Of a stretch of DNA of 64,000 nt, positions 9,026 through 21,220 are shown piece after piece. The notes below the pieces were generated by a model. That model ran no database searches. It had not been told where the DNA came from and saw nothing but the letters and a program-made list of their open reading frames with translations. The stretch's first letter is position 1. Every line of letters starts with the position of its first letter. The DNA is taken from contig OX465584.1 of assembly GCA_950022655.1 (NCBI GenBank), forward strand, positions 48,776,723-48,840,722, given 5' to 3'. The position numbers and the translations under genes are program-made. Source of the DNA: Alentia gelatinosa (taxonomy: Eukaryota > Annelida > Polychaeta > Phyllodocida > Polynoidae).

Positions 9026-12000
9026 GTATTTCCATTTTTATTGAAAGTACAGTTTCTCTAATAAGGTATCCAACTATTATTTATGAAAGACCTCAAGGCA
9101 TATATATTGATACTGTTGTCCCTCAAGGTATATCCAAGTGTTCATAATGTATTATCTAAATGCATACACATCAGTTAATAATGTAATCGACTTAAAGTAT
9201 CTTATGGTTTCTTACTGGTACGGTGCCTCAAGATACATTTGTCACCGTATATTATAGAGATATTTTATGGATACATGGTTAATGTGCCTGATTGAAATTT
9301 GCTCTGGGTTATTTTGATAAAAAATGTTCATCAAATTTTGAAGAAGGCGATGAGTATATTTCAGACCAAAACAACAAGGAACAGATGTAACTCAGACACA
9401 CCCACCATCTCTCCTTAGCATTATGTACCTACAAATCATTAAAAGATTATTGTAAAAGAAGTCACGTGGTATGGAGTGCACAAACTATAAGCTCGTGCAC
9501 AGTGTGCAGAGTGAAATCCGTACAGCTGGTTAGTAAGTGTGAGACATTCGTCCACAGATATGTAATAATAATAATATACAGTGCCTCTAGGCATAACTTA
9601 TTGACTGATTATTGTGATTTTATGCAGAAGCGTTAAATATGTTACATACACCCGCGCCACCTGTTGTTAACAACGGGACCTTGTAACACGTGACACCGTG
9701 AATAGCGTCCATACAAAGGGTCACGTGACTTCATTATGACGTAGGAACAAGTGTGCTCATAAAGACGTGACGTTTCAAGTCCAGGTGACAAAACGCCGTT
9801 ACTTTATTTACGGACTTCATATACAAAGATGTTGTGATATTCTTTCCTGTTTACGAGTTGACGTCAATTTGAATAAATTGTGAATCTGGAATTTGTTTCT
9901 TTATTCATATATCGATTTAATCTACCTGGGATTTATATTATAGTATATGTCAGGAAAAAAGAGTCAGTAAAGGTCTCGGAACATTGGTCAAACATCAACA
10001 TCACAGGATTATGTTTGCCAAGGTCGTTATATTAACATTGGTAAACTTTTCAATTGCGAAAATGATATTAATATAAAACAATCTTACCATAGTCATGCAT
10101 TCTACAAGACGAGGTGAGGCTTGCCTGTATCTACGGCACGAGGCTGTAAGGCAGAGTTCCATGAATGCTGTCAACATTATATCGACCCTTATTACCAATA
10201 TCTTGACAAATAATTGTTTTAAAAAGAGATGCTAAATTCCTAAGCCCAACTCTAGGAGGGGTGTAGGGGTAGTTATTTTCTGGCCCATCTACATGGCATT
10301 ATTGTGTTAAAATATTGTGCTATTTCTGACATTAAGCTACTCATCTGGTAAGCCTATCATACCTGGCCATTAACCACAGATGCAGAGGTATCCAAAAAGT
10401 ACTGGTATAGATACTTCCTCAAGGTGGGTTCTTTTGTTGCTATGGCTCATAGACTATATAGACTATATATTGAACTAGCCTACCAACCATGGATAACCAG
10501 CGTGCACCATGGATCCACCTGGTGTACGACTGGCGAAGTACTGAAGGGTGATGAACACGATGGTACACTGGCCATCAGAGCTACATTCCATGAGCTCTGG
10601 TGTACTCACATATGCGGCCGCCTTCAACCTAGACTCTAGTACAGTCTGTTGTCGCCAGGGCCAGGGCGCACAGGCTCAAACTAAGACTGTTATGCGCTGC
10701 CATTTTGAGTCTGAAATTCCTGCCTCCGCTGGTACTTTACTGCCCTGAGTGATTTACCAGTAACCAGAGTATTGCTCTTCAGGCATAGGTCCTACAATTA
10801 GAACAGCCAATCACGAAATTTCTTTCTCTCATCAGGCCGAGGGAACAGGCAAATGGGAGCCATGCTCTGTTAGACCCTTACGGACCCTAAGCCTCAGCTG
10901 GTGCGGTCTGTAAACGGACTACCTTCAACCACGAGCTGTACCGATCTGTCACTCTTCGGTCAGAGTTTCTGTACTGCTAGGAAACTGTGTCACTTCATAC
11001 TCTTCAACCCACTTTTCTATTTTCTTAGTTTCTTTTGTGTGTATTTTTTATAAAGCGACCTTAAAGCTAGACTTCATCATCAATTTGGTATGCTAGAATA
11101 TTGCTAGGTATTGTTACTTATTAAACCTACATCGAAAGAAATTCACAGTCAGATACCGGTCAAGGCCCTTGTGACGCACGTGTAGCTGTTTACAAACATT
11201 ACCTAAAGCGCTTGATGGGATTTCATACAATATATGTTTTGTATATGCATCAAATCATGTCTATTGCAAGCAAATAAAGAAATGTATTTCATAAAAGTAT
11301 GAGTGACTGCATTACCTCTCTGGGTGCAGCCCTAGGGGATGACAGCTAGTGACAGGACAGACACAAAGAAGTACATCTAGAAACCCACAGCCACAACCGT
11401 TACTTCTTTATGAGTGGCATAGGATAATTTAATATTCAGTAGAAACAAGAAATTAGAGATGTTATTACTCAGCCATCAGTGACCTCAGAAGATGACGGTT
11501 GAATGTTTACGTAAAAACCTAATGTCATTACCAAAGTGATCAAGAGGTTGCTACTAGAGGACTTTATAAATATTAACAATGCCATTTACAAATCCCATTA
11601 GGAAAACTGCTAGATACACTATACAGCTAGGATCTATATTCTATATTGGGTAGTACTACATCGCGGTAGTCCCGTAGAAAGGCACGAACAGAACATCTCA
11701 AATCTTAAAACTGTAAAGAGTCTATCATTAAAGAGATAGGATTTGCGGGGCGATAAACCTGAGTGGCGCAGTGTAAGAGAGTTTAAAACTTTCATTGTTG
11801 TCAATCCATACAGTTCACCAAGGATGACCTCATGTGCCTGTGTCACACGAAATGATAGCCCCTTTGTCCGCTGTCGCGCCAAATATATATGCATGAGTTT
11901 ACGACATACAAACTACCACAGAGAAAAACAAAAACGTAATTTACAAATCTTTTATTTCAATATCTGTTTTCGCTCTTCTTTTAGAAACACTGCATCTTTG

Positions 12001-13038
12001 TCAAGATTCTGGGGCGATGCTACTTGACGACAACAGGTGGTAGGTGGTCCAAATACCAGAATTAGTTTTGTGGCGTTAAGGCATATCGGAAAATCTACCT
12101 TGAAAAGTAAAACCCATGTCAATTTTCTGGAAACTGCATATGGCATTAAAATGAATCAGAAAAAAAATCGAGATTTACTGAAAATTAACAATATTTGAAA
12201 TTACTAGTTGGCACCACCGTGAATTGTAGGGTAAGCCTTTAAGTATAAACTCAAATAGAATTTACCGCTGACAAGGATAGGAAATAGGTTTACATGGTAT
12301 GTCCAATCTAGGATGAACACATGAAGGGATATGACGAAGTTGTGTGGTATTGGTGAAACCATGGAAATCTGAAGAAAAACTCTGGACATGTCGGAACAGG
12401 AGAGATTCATGCTTGTTACTTGCGCCATCTGGTGGACACCAATAAAATCATGTCACACAGACTGACCTTTACCGACGACAATTGGCACCAGCTACAAAAC
12501 CAGGTGTTGCAGAAATTCCAAACAAGACCCTTCTTAATTTGTTTCATGGACAAAACAAGTCATATATATTCACATGATTCTTCTGATAGGTTTAGTGGAC
12601 CTAGAATATGTTTTTTTTCAAATCTAAGAACGATAATAAAAGTTGATCTTATTATGGCCTTTGTTACACTGTCGTTACCTGAGAAAAACACTTCCCTGGT
12701 GGTTATGTTGCAAAATCTAAATACTGACAGTATAGAATTTGCATATAGTCCTCCAGTGTCACTCACAAGCAATGTTCTCTACGCAAACCTATAACAGTCT
12801 GATTACATAAGGGTATTTCTCCTTTTTGTTATTTTGAAATATTGGTAGTAGCTAGATCTGAACATTTTATTCTCAGTATGCTCCACACACAGGCACCACA
12901 AGGCCACCATACGGCCACCTAATGCCTGTGAGGCAGATATACAGAACCAGTGTTGTGGAGCAGGTTATTTACTCACCACCGGCAGCTGTACCACCGAAGG
13001 GCTGCAGAGATGAAATACTAAGAATGGCATCACTATCG
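9026..13038. other. Intergenic, no supported gene
   Basis: About 4 kb with only shadow-sized ORFs. Notable sites: a perfect GTCACGTGAC at 9720-9729, with a nearby AACACGTGAC (9678) and ACGTGACGT (9764). A GC-richer patch at 10600-10760 gave no exon. A 124-codon plus-strand frame at 12420-12794 has no recognisable domain. Confidence 0.35.
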
Positions 13039-13102
13039 GCTCAGTTACTGTTTCTTTCTTACTATATACCTCAGATCAATGAAACAATGCCATTTTTGCC
13101 TG
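13039..13102. repeat. Dispersed repeat shared with 16093-16152
   Basis: Both read CAGTTACTGTTTC (TAGTTACTGTTTC at 16 kb), then ATACCTCA, ATCA, and GAAACAATGCCATTTT in the same order. A weaker relative lies at about 20735 (CTCAGTTACT). Non-coding; family unknown. Confidence 0.5.
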
Positions 13103-13576
13103 TTATCAGCCGACAGGCCTATACTGCCACAGTGCCGGCACCGGCATCAAATGGGCCTCTCTATAAGCATGTTTAGAACAGGCCCGTCTGGTGAAGTTAA
13201 AAGCTGGCCTATCTGGTGGAATACACCCTTTAGGCTAACTCAAAAGGTCAGTGCCATTTTCGTAGTGAACGGTCAAAGGAAACCTGCTTTTACAGTTACG
13301 GTGAGGAGAAGGCACAGTTAGATTCTACAGGTTGATGTTTAACCAATGCTTTGATGCTACTTATCTTACCAATGCCCGGGTATATCTTAGATCGTTAAAC
13401 CCATCAATAAGGGCAAGCGTTAGTACTTATATTCTAAAAACAACACCTACATAAATATAAACATACATCGAATCTTATCATCAAGTTCTGAAATATTTTC
13501 TATTCATTAAAAAAGGGATAATTTCTGAATGTTTTCCCAAAGATAGATGCAACTTCACTAGTACATCTGTAGGCCA

Positions 13577-16500
13577 CTAGAGGGCGAGGTGGTAGATTGT
13601 AATGGCGGCGGCTAATGCTGAGACAGCGGCGGAAGCTTGGACGGCGTAGGCACTGCTGATAATGATTTTGTCGTTGCAGAAGTCTCCTGTGCAGCAGACT
13701 TTCTTACCGTTGCCGAACCCCTTGATGTCGTAAGGGCCGTTTTCACAAGGGTCGTCACATCCTCGCTCCACCCACACGCCGAAACCAAGCGTGTACTCTA
13801 CCGTCTGTGAAAAGAAAGCCTCAAATTATTCTATCAAACCAAGAATATCGTAAAACTGGATGAGTTTTAATCTTGGCTACCGTATGCCATGACTTGAGTT
13901 TGGCATATTGATTTCAAGCCGAGTGAAGTCCGGAGCTAAAACAGGAGTGGCATGTGGTGGCCACGATTAAAACGAATCAGGTTTTGATTTTATCCTACCC
14001 CGTTTCCTCGATTTTGGAATATTACGTGATAACAATTATGTATGCCACTAGTGACAAATAAAACTTTGTATGCTAGTCAGCGTGGCATACAGAAACTCAA
14101 TGTTAATCCTATGGGATTTTATATTAGGGGTAGGATAAAGAATTATATATATTTTATTTAACTAATAAAAAGAGCTGAGCTCATTTGCAAAAATAATTAG
14201 AAAAAAATCCTCATCGTCAGGCTTTCCACTTTTCCACAGATATCCTTATATAGGGCCTTTCATGTGAGATGTACCATGTCCCAGTTTTCACCTATAAACC
14301 AACGGAACCATTGTGCCATTACATTTTACAATACCACACTTTCAATGACACATAGGTGAAAGATTTATTAGATTTTTTATCGACAGCAACGTAGTTATGA
14401 TGTGATCCACAAAGAATTCGGAGACACGATATTGCCCTAGGGTGACGGTTCTGCGATCCGTAAATTCATCGCAAATGTTAGGAGGAGACAGCTGATAGTG
14501 AAAATTGAGGGGGCCCTTTCCCTCAAATTTCATTCTCACAAGCCGTATCTTTGACAATATTGCCTATACATATCTCTAATTGACAATCCAGTCCCGGAAT
14601 AAAGCGATCTTTTTCAGCACATTATAATATATGTCTAATGTCTCTTTGTTCTCATAATCATCTCAGAAGTATCCCTGGGAATTCTCTAAAATCAATTATT
14701 GCGAAATACGGGGAAGGTGGTTTGCATAGTTCATTTTGATTTTATTCTATTAAATACGGTTATGATCCAGTTATTAAACATTACAGTGGACAATTTCCAG
14801 CTGCATTTTTGATCTGCTGTGAAATCCGTGTTGAGACTGGAGAGTGTGCACCGCGTTACCCATCGGAATGTTCAATATCCACTGAATGGCACCATTCAGA
14901 CTGGCAGCCTGCCAACACATAACCGATAATCATAGGCACTTAATAGGTAGAGCAGGCAATGGCTATTGAACCAGTGCTTTGGTCGTTAGGACGGTCCGCG
15001 TGGAATATCTAAGAATTCAGGCTTAGGTAGCATAAAACAAAGATAACGCATACCCCCAAGTCCTTTATTCCATCCCTGATAAAGTTTGCTTATAGAAATA
15101 GAATTGAAGTGATATATCTGCGAAGCCATGTAATATATTATTGTATACATGTGGTCGAACATCTATGAGATAATAATACCCACTGCATGATGTATTGAAC
15201 GAAGAAGACCTACGATATTAAGTTCATGAGATCTTTGTCATAATGGATTCACAGATCAAAAAATCTATTGGAAAGAGTATGAAATAAGTACACGATCAAA
15301 ATGTGACATCATCAGACTTACATAGCATTCTCCATTGCATGTTTTGTTGTCCACGCTGTCGAGTTCCTCCTTAGTATTACAGTTATCATCTCCGAGCGCG
15401 CCTCCTACAGTGTGGTACCAGCAGTCATGGCAAGTGACAGCAGCGGCTTAAAGAGAGCAAAAATATAGGCTAATTATATGCCCATGCACATCGGCATTAT
15501 CCTTACTGACCTCTGCTTCATATAAAGTAAAAGAAAATCGTGCACGGCCTACTGTGCCGTACACTTTTATACGGTCCAGTTTGGCAGAACACTCCTCAAA
15601 TGGCTCTGATAGTGATTTGTTATCAATTCTTAACATATGAAGGTATATTACAAAAGGAACACAGACATGGATTTGTATCTGAAAACAATACTCACTCCAA
15701 GGGCCTGTTTAATTATCAGGATCGTTTACATGTGTAAGCCCTTTTCTGTAATACTACCTTAGCAAACAGACTTGAATATTATTAAACGATAACCCTTGTA
15801 CGAGTTAGAGAAAACGGCCTTAATGTATGATCCCAGAATATAAGATGGGCCCCAGGACTTGTAAATATGCCCCTGCACTTCAGAGCAAGTATTTGATGGT
15901 CCAAGAGATGGTAATTATTTAAAGATACAATGCCCAATCATTTTTCCAAATTTGTCTACATAATCATCCAGCATTATGAAGAAATTTAGTTATTGGGCCA
16001 GTATTGATGGCAGTTTAAGGTCATTCGCCCTGTGAATACGGCCCTACCCTGTAGGTGAAGGGCCTCAGGCTGACAACGACCTCACTATGACCTTAGTTAC
16101 TGTTTCCTTATTGCTAAATACCTCAAATCACTGAAACAATGCCATTTTCCCAGCGAGTCACAGTGGGCTCGAACATTGATAACATGTCATGCCTAGTAGT
16201 AGTGTATTTCATGCACAGGTATGATACTAATATTGAAAGAGTTGTTTTAAGACTTTGTCTTAACCTGAAGGTTCAAAAAGGCATAGAGGCTATTTGCATC
16301 GTGTTCGTGCAGCTTAAAAGGTCTCCTTTTTCACACTTCTTTCTGTTCATAATGAAAACTTTATTACTGAGCCAGTAAGGATGGCTGATAGAGGTCCTTT
16401 GTAACATACAATATGTCCCAACATCGGAGGCGGAGGGATGTGTGTGTGTTAGAAAAGGCGGAGAACGACATCCCTACAGGTTCAGTCACTACGTTTATCT

Positions 16501-16834
16501 TTATAGTATACCTTAAAAACATGAGAAAAACTTCATTTTCTTTACTTGTGAAGTCATTCAGTGCGCCCCTACATTATGTATACTGCACCCCCAGCAGCAG
16601 GTAGCATTTCATAAACGTTTGGCCATAAAAATAATTCATATATGGTTCCTATGCACATACTCTGCACATACTGAGAGATTCCAGGGGTGCCATAATCGGG
16701 ATAAATCTGTTTTTGATATGGTAACTGAGCACTGTGGTAGCAAGATGTAAAGTTCTGATGATTAATCTGACTGTTTCTATGTTTCCATGTGCGACAGTCC
16801 AAAATCAGGCCTGCGGTTTCTGACATTTGTCACT

Positions 16835-16898
<64 letters not shown>

Positions 16899-17573
16899 CC
16901 CGCTCTGTGTATGGAATAAAGTCTTCTTTGGCCTATAGTTTTACCCAGTAATCCTGTGTTTGAACCTTGACGACACTTTACTCTTAAGGTCTGGATCCCT
17001 AGACTTTACAAGGAGGTCTGTCATATTTTGGATGGTCATGTACGATTATGGAAGCAAAGCTGCTCTTCATCAAAAGCTAGGAGCAGGTATTATGTCCATT
17101 TTCAATGGAATAGCTTATCTGCAAATCTGTCTGTCTGGTATACAAATATGATACTGCTGTGCCTGAGACACTGAGGCAATTCCTGAATCTCCATGAAGTC
17201 TGGGTGACACAAATTGAGTGGGTTGGCAGGGATGGAGTCTCTATGCTCACAGTTGTGAGGCAGGCATGTGAATTACCTTAACTGCCACTTGCCACTCACT
17301 GATCAACCCTTGGACTCTTCAAGCAGAGAGATTAGTTTCTGTGCTATAAGTGATGATGTCGGTAGTAGCTTCATCTAAAACAGTGACACTGGTGCTCTGT
17401 GCATCCATTACGAAATATTGTAAGGTTCAACACAAAGTTGCTCCTTGGGAGCACGACTCAGCAACGTATAAAAACCATGTGAAAATGCTATAAAAAAAAC
17501 AGAAGAAAACGCCCAACTTACCGGTACCAACAAGAGTGGCGAAAAGGGTGACGTAAATCCACGTATTGTCCAT
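13577..17573 (-). CDS. Ly6/uPAR three-finger protein, GPI-anchored, three exons
   Basis: Exons on the minus strand: 17573-17522 (ATG to a GTAAGT donor), 15446-15322 (acceptor TTTAAG, donor GTAAGT) and 13804-13577 (acceptor TTTTCACAG, stop TAG), giving 134 residues. Residues 1-17 are a hydrophobic signal peptide. The mature part has ten cysteines in the three-finger order: it opens CHDCW and ends with VCCTGDFCND, the CC....CN signature of the Ly6 fold. The last roughly 25 residues are small and hydrophobic after SS, as in GPI-anchored members. The length is typical of invertebrate Ly6 proteins. Family roles include receptor modulation and adhesion at the cell surface; the specific role here is unknown. 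Intron phases are 1 and 0. The frame is continuous over all junctions, which supports the model. Confidence 0.85.
13805..15321 (-). other. Ly6 gene, intron 2
   Basis: AT-rich intron of about 1.5 kb between coding exons 2 and 3. No transposon ends were recognised. GT..AG borders are intact on the minus strand. Confidence 0.7.
16093..16152. repeat. Dispersed repeat, partner of 13039-13102
   Basis: Same block order as at 13039: TTAGTTACTGTTTCC, ATACCTCAAATCA, TGAAACAATGCCATTTT. It lies inside Ly6 intron 1. Confidence 0.5.
16580..16617. repeat. Dispersed short repeat (CTGCACCCC..AGCAG family)
   Basis: ACTGCACCCCCAGCAGCAGG followed by TAGCATTTCATAAA recurs at 32524-32560 (ACTGCACCCCTAGCA..ATCTCATAA) and 49106-49146 (CTGTACCCCTAGCAGCGGG, then TAGTATTTCAT). 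It is probably the end of a non-coding transposable element. The limits are unknown. Confidence 0.45.
16837..16897. repeat. (TA)n microsatellite
   Basis: About 30 uninterrupted TA units inside Ly6 intron 1. Likely length-polymorphic and cruciform-prone. Confidence 0.95.
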
Positions 17574-18267
17574 GCTTGGTCACGTCTTCACTTCTGATCG
17601 GAAAACAGGGAAATGAGAGTATGAATAGAGCAGGTTCAATATAGATAACCAAAGATACAATCTGGGCAAACTTGCACGTTCCCACACGAGCAGACATTAT
17701 AATATTCATTAATGGGTTCTTGTGTGGGCGGCGTGCAGGATTGTATGCATACATTATTCAAACATGTACATGATTGGTGAAGAGACCACTAACCATTATA
17801 TATATACATATAAATATACATATGTTTTGTGTGATACATATGCATATGTTTTGTATCCATTCGTTTCTTTTGCTCTTCCATCCTTATGAAATTCACCATT
17901 AGGGTCTTAAGATTTACAAATATTGCAGAGCTGTATTTTCTGTTCGGTCCACTATATTTAAAGACCGTGTGTTTATTATCACAGAGGTAAAAATAATCAT
18001 ATATTGAAGAAGGCATAGGAAAATGTATTCTGGTTAAACCTCACATCTTAGCACGATTCAAGATGCTTTCCCCAAGTTGAAGCCTCCCGAACTGAATGGT
18101 TTTGGGTGTGTGTTTGGCGTGTATTCCGTGAGGATGACTCGCCAGCGGGACACTGATCTGGTAATACCTGTGGTATGTGTGTGAGTCAGGCCTGAGAAAA
18201 AGGCCATTCCCCGCCCAACACAGACGTGCCCAACTCACGCTGGGACCGCCAGCTGCCGGATGGGCCC
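17574..18267. other. Upstream flank of the Ly6 gene
   Basis: The Ly6 5' UTR and promoter should lie here on the minus strand. No TATA or initiator could be assigned with confidence. An alternating AT/ACAT tract occupies 17795-17850. Confidence 0.35.
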
Positions 18268-18976
18268 CTTACTCACTGCCTATATCCCAGATTGTTATTT
18301 ATTGCCTGCCTATAGCACAGATTGTCTCCTTACTGCCTGCATATAGCACAGGTTGTCATTTACTGCCTGCCTATAGTACAGATTATCCTTTTACTGCCTG
18401 CCTATGCAGGCACATAATTTACCTGCCTATAGCACAAATTGTCCCCCTTACTGACTGTCTATTGTACAGATTGTCCCTTTAATGCCTGCCTATAGCATGT
18501 ATTGTCCTTATAGCCTATAGTACAGAATATCCACTTACTGCCTTTTTTTTTCTTTTTTTTTTATTCAATCACATATAAGCAAATAGACATATTATATTCG
18601 CTAAGCAGCGTTCTTCCATACAATAGTCTTCTAAACGAAGAGACAAAAAGACAATACATTTCAAAGGACATCATACAAGGACAGGACGATACATACAAAC
18701 AATATAACAAATAAATCTTGTTGGTTTTATCTGCCTGCCTATAGTACAGATTTTCTCCTACCTTACTGGCTGCCTATAGCACAGATTGTACCCTTCACTT
18801 CCTGCCTATAGTACAGATTGTCTCTTTACTGACTGCCTATAGTATAGATTGTACCCTTACTGCCTGCCTATAGTACAGATTATACACTTACTTCCTGCCT
18901 ATAGTATAGATAGTCTCCTGACTGCCTGCCTATAGTACAGATTGTACCTTTTATGCCTGCCTATATCACAGATTCT
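18268..18976. repeat. Minisatellite, about 33-bp unit, CTGCCTGCCTATAG core
   Basis: Roughly 15-17 imperfect copies of a unit reading CTGCCTGCCTATAGTACAG followed by ATTGTCC and a T-rich spacer. Units are split by the LINE 3' end at 18543-18740. The unit content on the two sides is alike, so the array existed before the insertion. Confidence 0.9.
18543..18740 (-). mobile_element. LINE 3' end (5'-truncated) inserted in the minisatellite
   Basis: A T-rich run (18543-18562, the poly-A tail read on the plus strand) followed by about 180 bp of non-repeat sequence interrupts the array. It shares GTTCTTCCAT and an ACAAGGACAGGACGATACAT-like block with the 3' UTR of the minus-strand LINE at 52119-52230, so it is probably a relative. 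CTGCC flanks both sides and may be the target-site duplication, although the array makes this uncertain. Confidence 0.6.
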
Positions 18977-19618
18977 CAGAGGTACATAGTATAAGGCTCA
19001 GTATTCTGCCCCCAGCACACGCCCGTACGTCTCACTGGCCAGTTAAATCCTCCGAACCCCAACCCCCGCACACACACAGAGGACCCATACTGCGCTTACT
19101 GCTGGCACATCTCCAAGCGGATACCTGGGAATCCGGGAAACCCTGTGGAAATGGCAGATACCTGGAAGGCAGTCAATGCTAGTCTCATGAACATAACGGC
19201 AAATTGGTCAGCAGAAATTGTTGGAACACTAGAAACCTTATGAATATATGACAGGTAAAGAAAAATTTGACTATTAAAAACCTCATGTTTTGCGGAAATA
19301 TTCTGGACCACATTTGGGAGCATATGGGACAAATTTCCTTGAAAAATGGAAACCTATGTCATTGATATTATCATATACCTGAGGTTGAACATCTATGGAA
19401 TATTACGTGCTGCTAGGGATGCAGTATTAATAATGTTCGCAACCTAGATCGTTGTGAGTGACCTCTTGCATGTAAGTAAGCAAAATGGTGTTCTGCAATG
19501 ATTTTCAGGTATATGATAATAAGGAAACGTAGTTACTGAACCCGGAAGGCATGAACCCTGAAATAGGACCCTTTGCCTTTGGTGTCAAACAATATTTCAA
19601 GGATGGGAGTCTTCGAAC
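18977..19618. other. Intergenic, nothing recognised
   Basis: No exon, RNA or clear repeat end seen. Confidence 0.3.
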
Positions 19619-19691
19619 TTTATTACCCACTGATTACGGAGTCTCCATAGGAAATTTATTACCCACCGATTACGGAGTCTCCATAGGAAAT
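19619..19691. repeat. 36-bp direct repeat, two copies
   Basis: TTATTACCCAC(T/C)GATTACGG followed by AGTCTCCATAGGAAAT occurs twice back to back with one base difference, immediately before the R1 tandem array. Confidence 0.85.
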
Positions 19692-19696
19692 GTATA

Positions 19697-20183
19697 GGGC
19701 ACCTGGAATTAGCTACCCGGAGATTCCGGAAAAATAGTCCTGTCCATAATGAGGTTGAATCATCATATACCTTGAAATACGATTCTTGAATGTTCATTCA
19801 ATGTTGACTATCTAGAATCGATCATAATAATCTCATTTACCATCAGAAATCACTGTCATAACACACTTTGCATGCTAAAAGTACAGGTTCACGGCGAACT
19901 ATATTATTGGTGTAAGTCTACACCGAATTACTGCCACACTTGACAGTGCTGTGATGTCTAGAACTAAATGGCTTACAGAAACTTTTTAATTGTAATAGAT
20001 TTGTTATTAATCTTGTAGGTGGGTAATAAATACAATAACGACTGGTTTTGTATACGAGTGACCATAATCTCTTCGTAGTTGACGACGTAATATCCTCGCT
20101 AATCGCTCGGATATTACTACGCGTCAACTACTCGGAGATTACGGCCACTTGTACACAAAACCAGTCATTATTGTGTATGTATT
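19697..20183. repeat. R1 repeat, tandem unit A (487 bp)
   Basis: Begins GGGCACCTGG..AGCTACCCGGAGATTC and ends just after the complete 125-bp hairpin (20041-20165). It is collinear with unit B (20184-20640) and with the copy at 1-395. A weaker internal match lies at 41085-41190. It has no ORF, so it is nonautonomous or a satellite-like repeat. Confidence 0.8.
20041..20165. repeat. Complete 125-bp hairpin module of R1
   Basis: ACTGGTTTTGTATACGAGTG at the left is matched inverted by CACTTGTACACAAAACCAGT at the right. The next inner block is also inverted: CGTAGTTGACG pairs with CGTCAACTACTCGG. The centre (TCGCTAATCGCTCGG) is small. It would form a long stem of about 45 bp per arm with a few mismatches. 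Variants lie at 296, 4663, 20558 and 26667. Confidence 0.85.
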
Positions 20184-20640
20184 GGGCAGCTGGAAACAGC
20201 TACCCGGAGATTCTGGCATGTCAGAATCTCCTGCAGGAGATTCCAGAAAAATAGTCCTGTCCATAATGAAGTTAAATTATCATGTACTTCGAAATATGTT
20301 TCTTGAATGTTCATTCAATACTAATTATTTTGAATCAATCATAATAATATTATTTACCATCAGAAATCATTGTAATAGAACACGTTGCATGCTAAAATCA
20401 CAGGCTAATGGCGAACTATATTATTGGTGTAAGACTACACTGAATTACTGCCACGCTTGACTTTGCTATGATGTCTAGGACTAAATGTCTTGCAGAAACA
20501 TTATTATTGCAATAGATTTGTTATTAATATTGTAGGTGGGTAATAAATACAATAACGACTAGTTTTGTATATGAGTGACCGTAATTTCCTCGTAGTTGAC
20601 GACGTAATATCTTCGCTAATCGCTCGGATATTACTACTAG
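20184..20640. repeat. R1 repeat, tandem unit B, hairpin cut in half
   Basis: Collinear with unit A from GGGCAGCTGG through GTGGGTAATAAATACAATAACGACTAG. The hairpin starts at 20558 but stops after its centre (20638), so its right arm is missing. It also has a short local inversion at its start (GATTCTGGCATGTCAGAATC). Confidence 0.8.
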
Positions 20641-21218
20641 GAAATGTAGTTGCGGTTTGAGATCTTTTGCCCCGTAAATAGGGGTAGGGCTGTAGTTACA
20701 GGACTAAAGACTGAGAATAGCAGTACTACAGGCTCAGTTACTATCTTCCGTTTATCAACCTATAGCTATATAAACCGCAAAATCACGAAAAAAGGCCACC
20801 ATTTTATGTACATACCTACGGAGGGCCCGAACATTATTCGGATATTATGCCAAGCAGTGAGTAGCATATCATAGAGCTCTGGTATATAATTGTATCTCAA
20901 AAACTGTTAGCATTCATTATCAGCATTGGCAAACTCATGTGTATTTACATCTTTGGTATCGCACACATATTGATACACGTGGAAAAATGGAAATAGATGT
21001 CGTCCCTCATTCAATCATCTTTTATTTTTTTATTTCATTCCCCGTCTCCTCCATATTTGACCGACGTGATGGTGCAAAGTCCATCTTATTTGAATATCAT
21101 TGATATTCACTGAATAAAGGTTGCTCAGTATCTACACTATAAAGTCGCGATTGAACACATAGGTAGTGTGTATCGCTCTCGGCGGAGGATAAAATGTCGG
21201 TATATCCTCCTAACAGAA
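20641..21218. other. Intergenic spacer
   Basis: Contains a weak relative of the 13039 repeat at about 20725-20800. No gene found. Confidence 0.3.
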
Positions 21219-21220
21219 TA

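Larger units (their letters stand above)
15447..17521 (-). other. Ly6 gene, intron 1, with repeats
   Basis: Two-kilobase intron carrying the 16093-16152 dispersed repeat, the 16580-16617 repeat and the TA microsatellite. No additional coding exon was found; the reading frame is complete without one. Confidence 0.65.

Noticed and set aside
12420..12794. 124-codon plus-strand frame
   Set aside because: No recognisable motif, no acceptor/donor pair or promoter; composition like the flanking AT-rich DNA.
18268..18976. CRISPR-like array
   Set aside because: Units are contiguous and imperfect with no unique spacers of constant size; it is a eukaryotic minisatellite.
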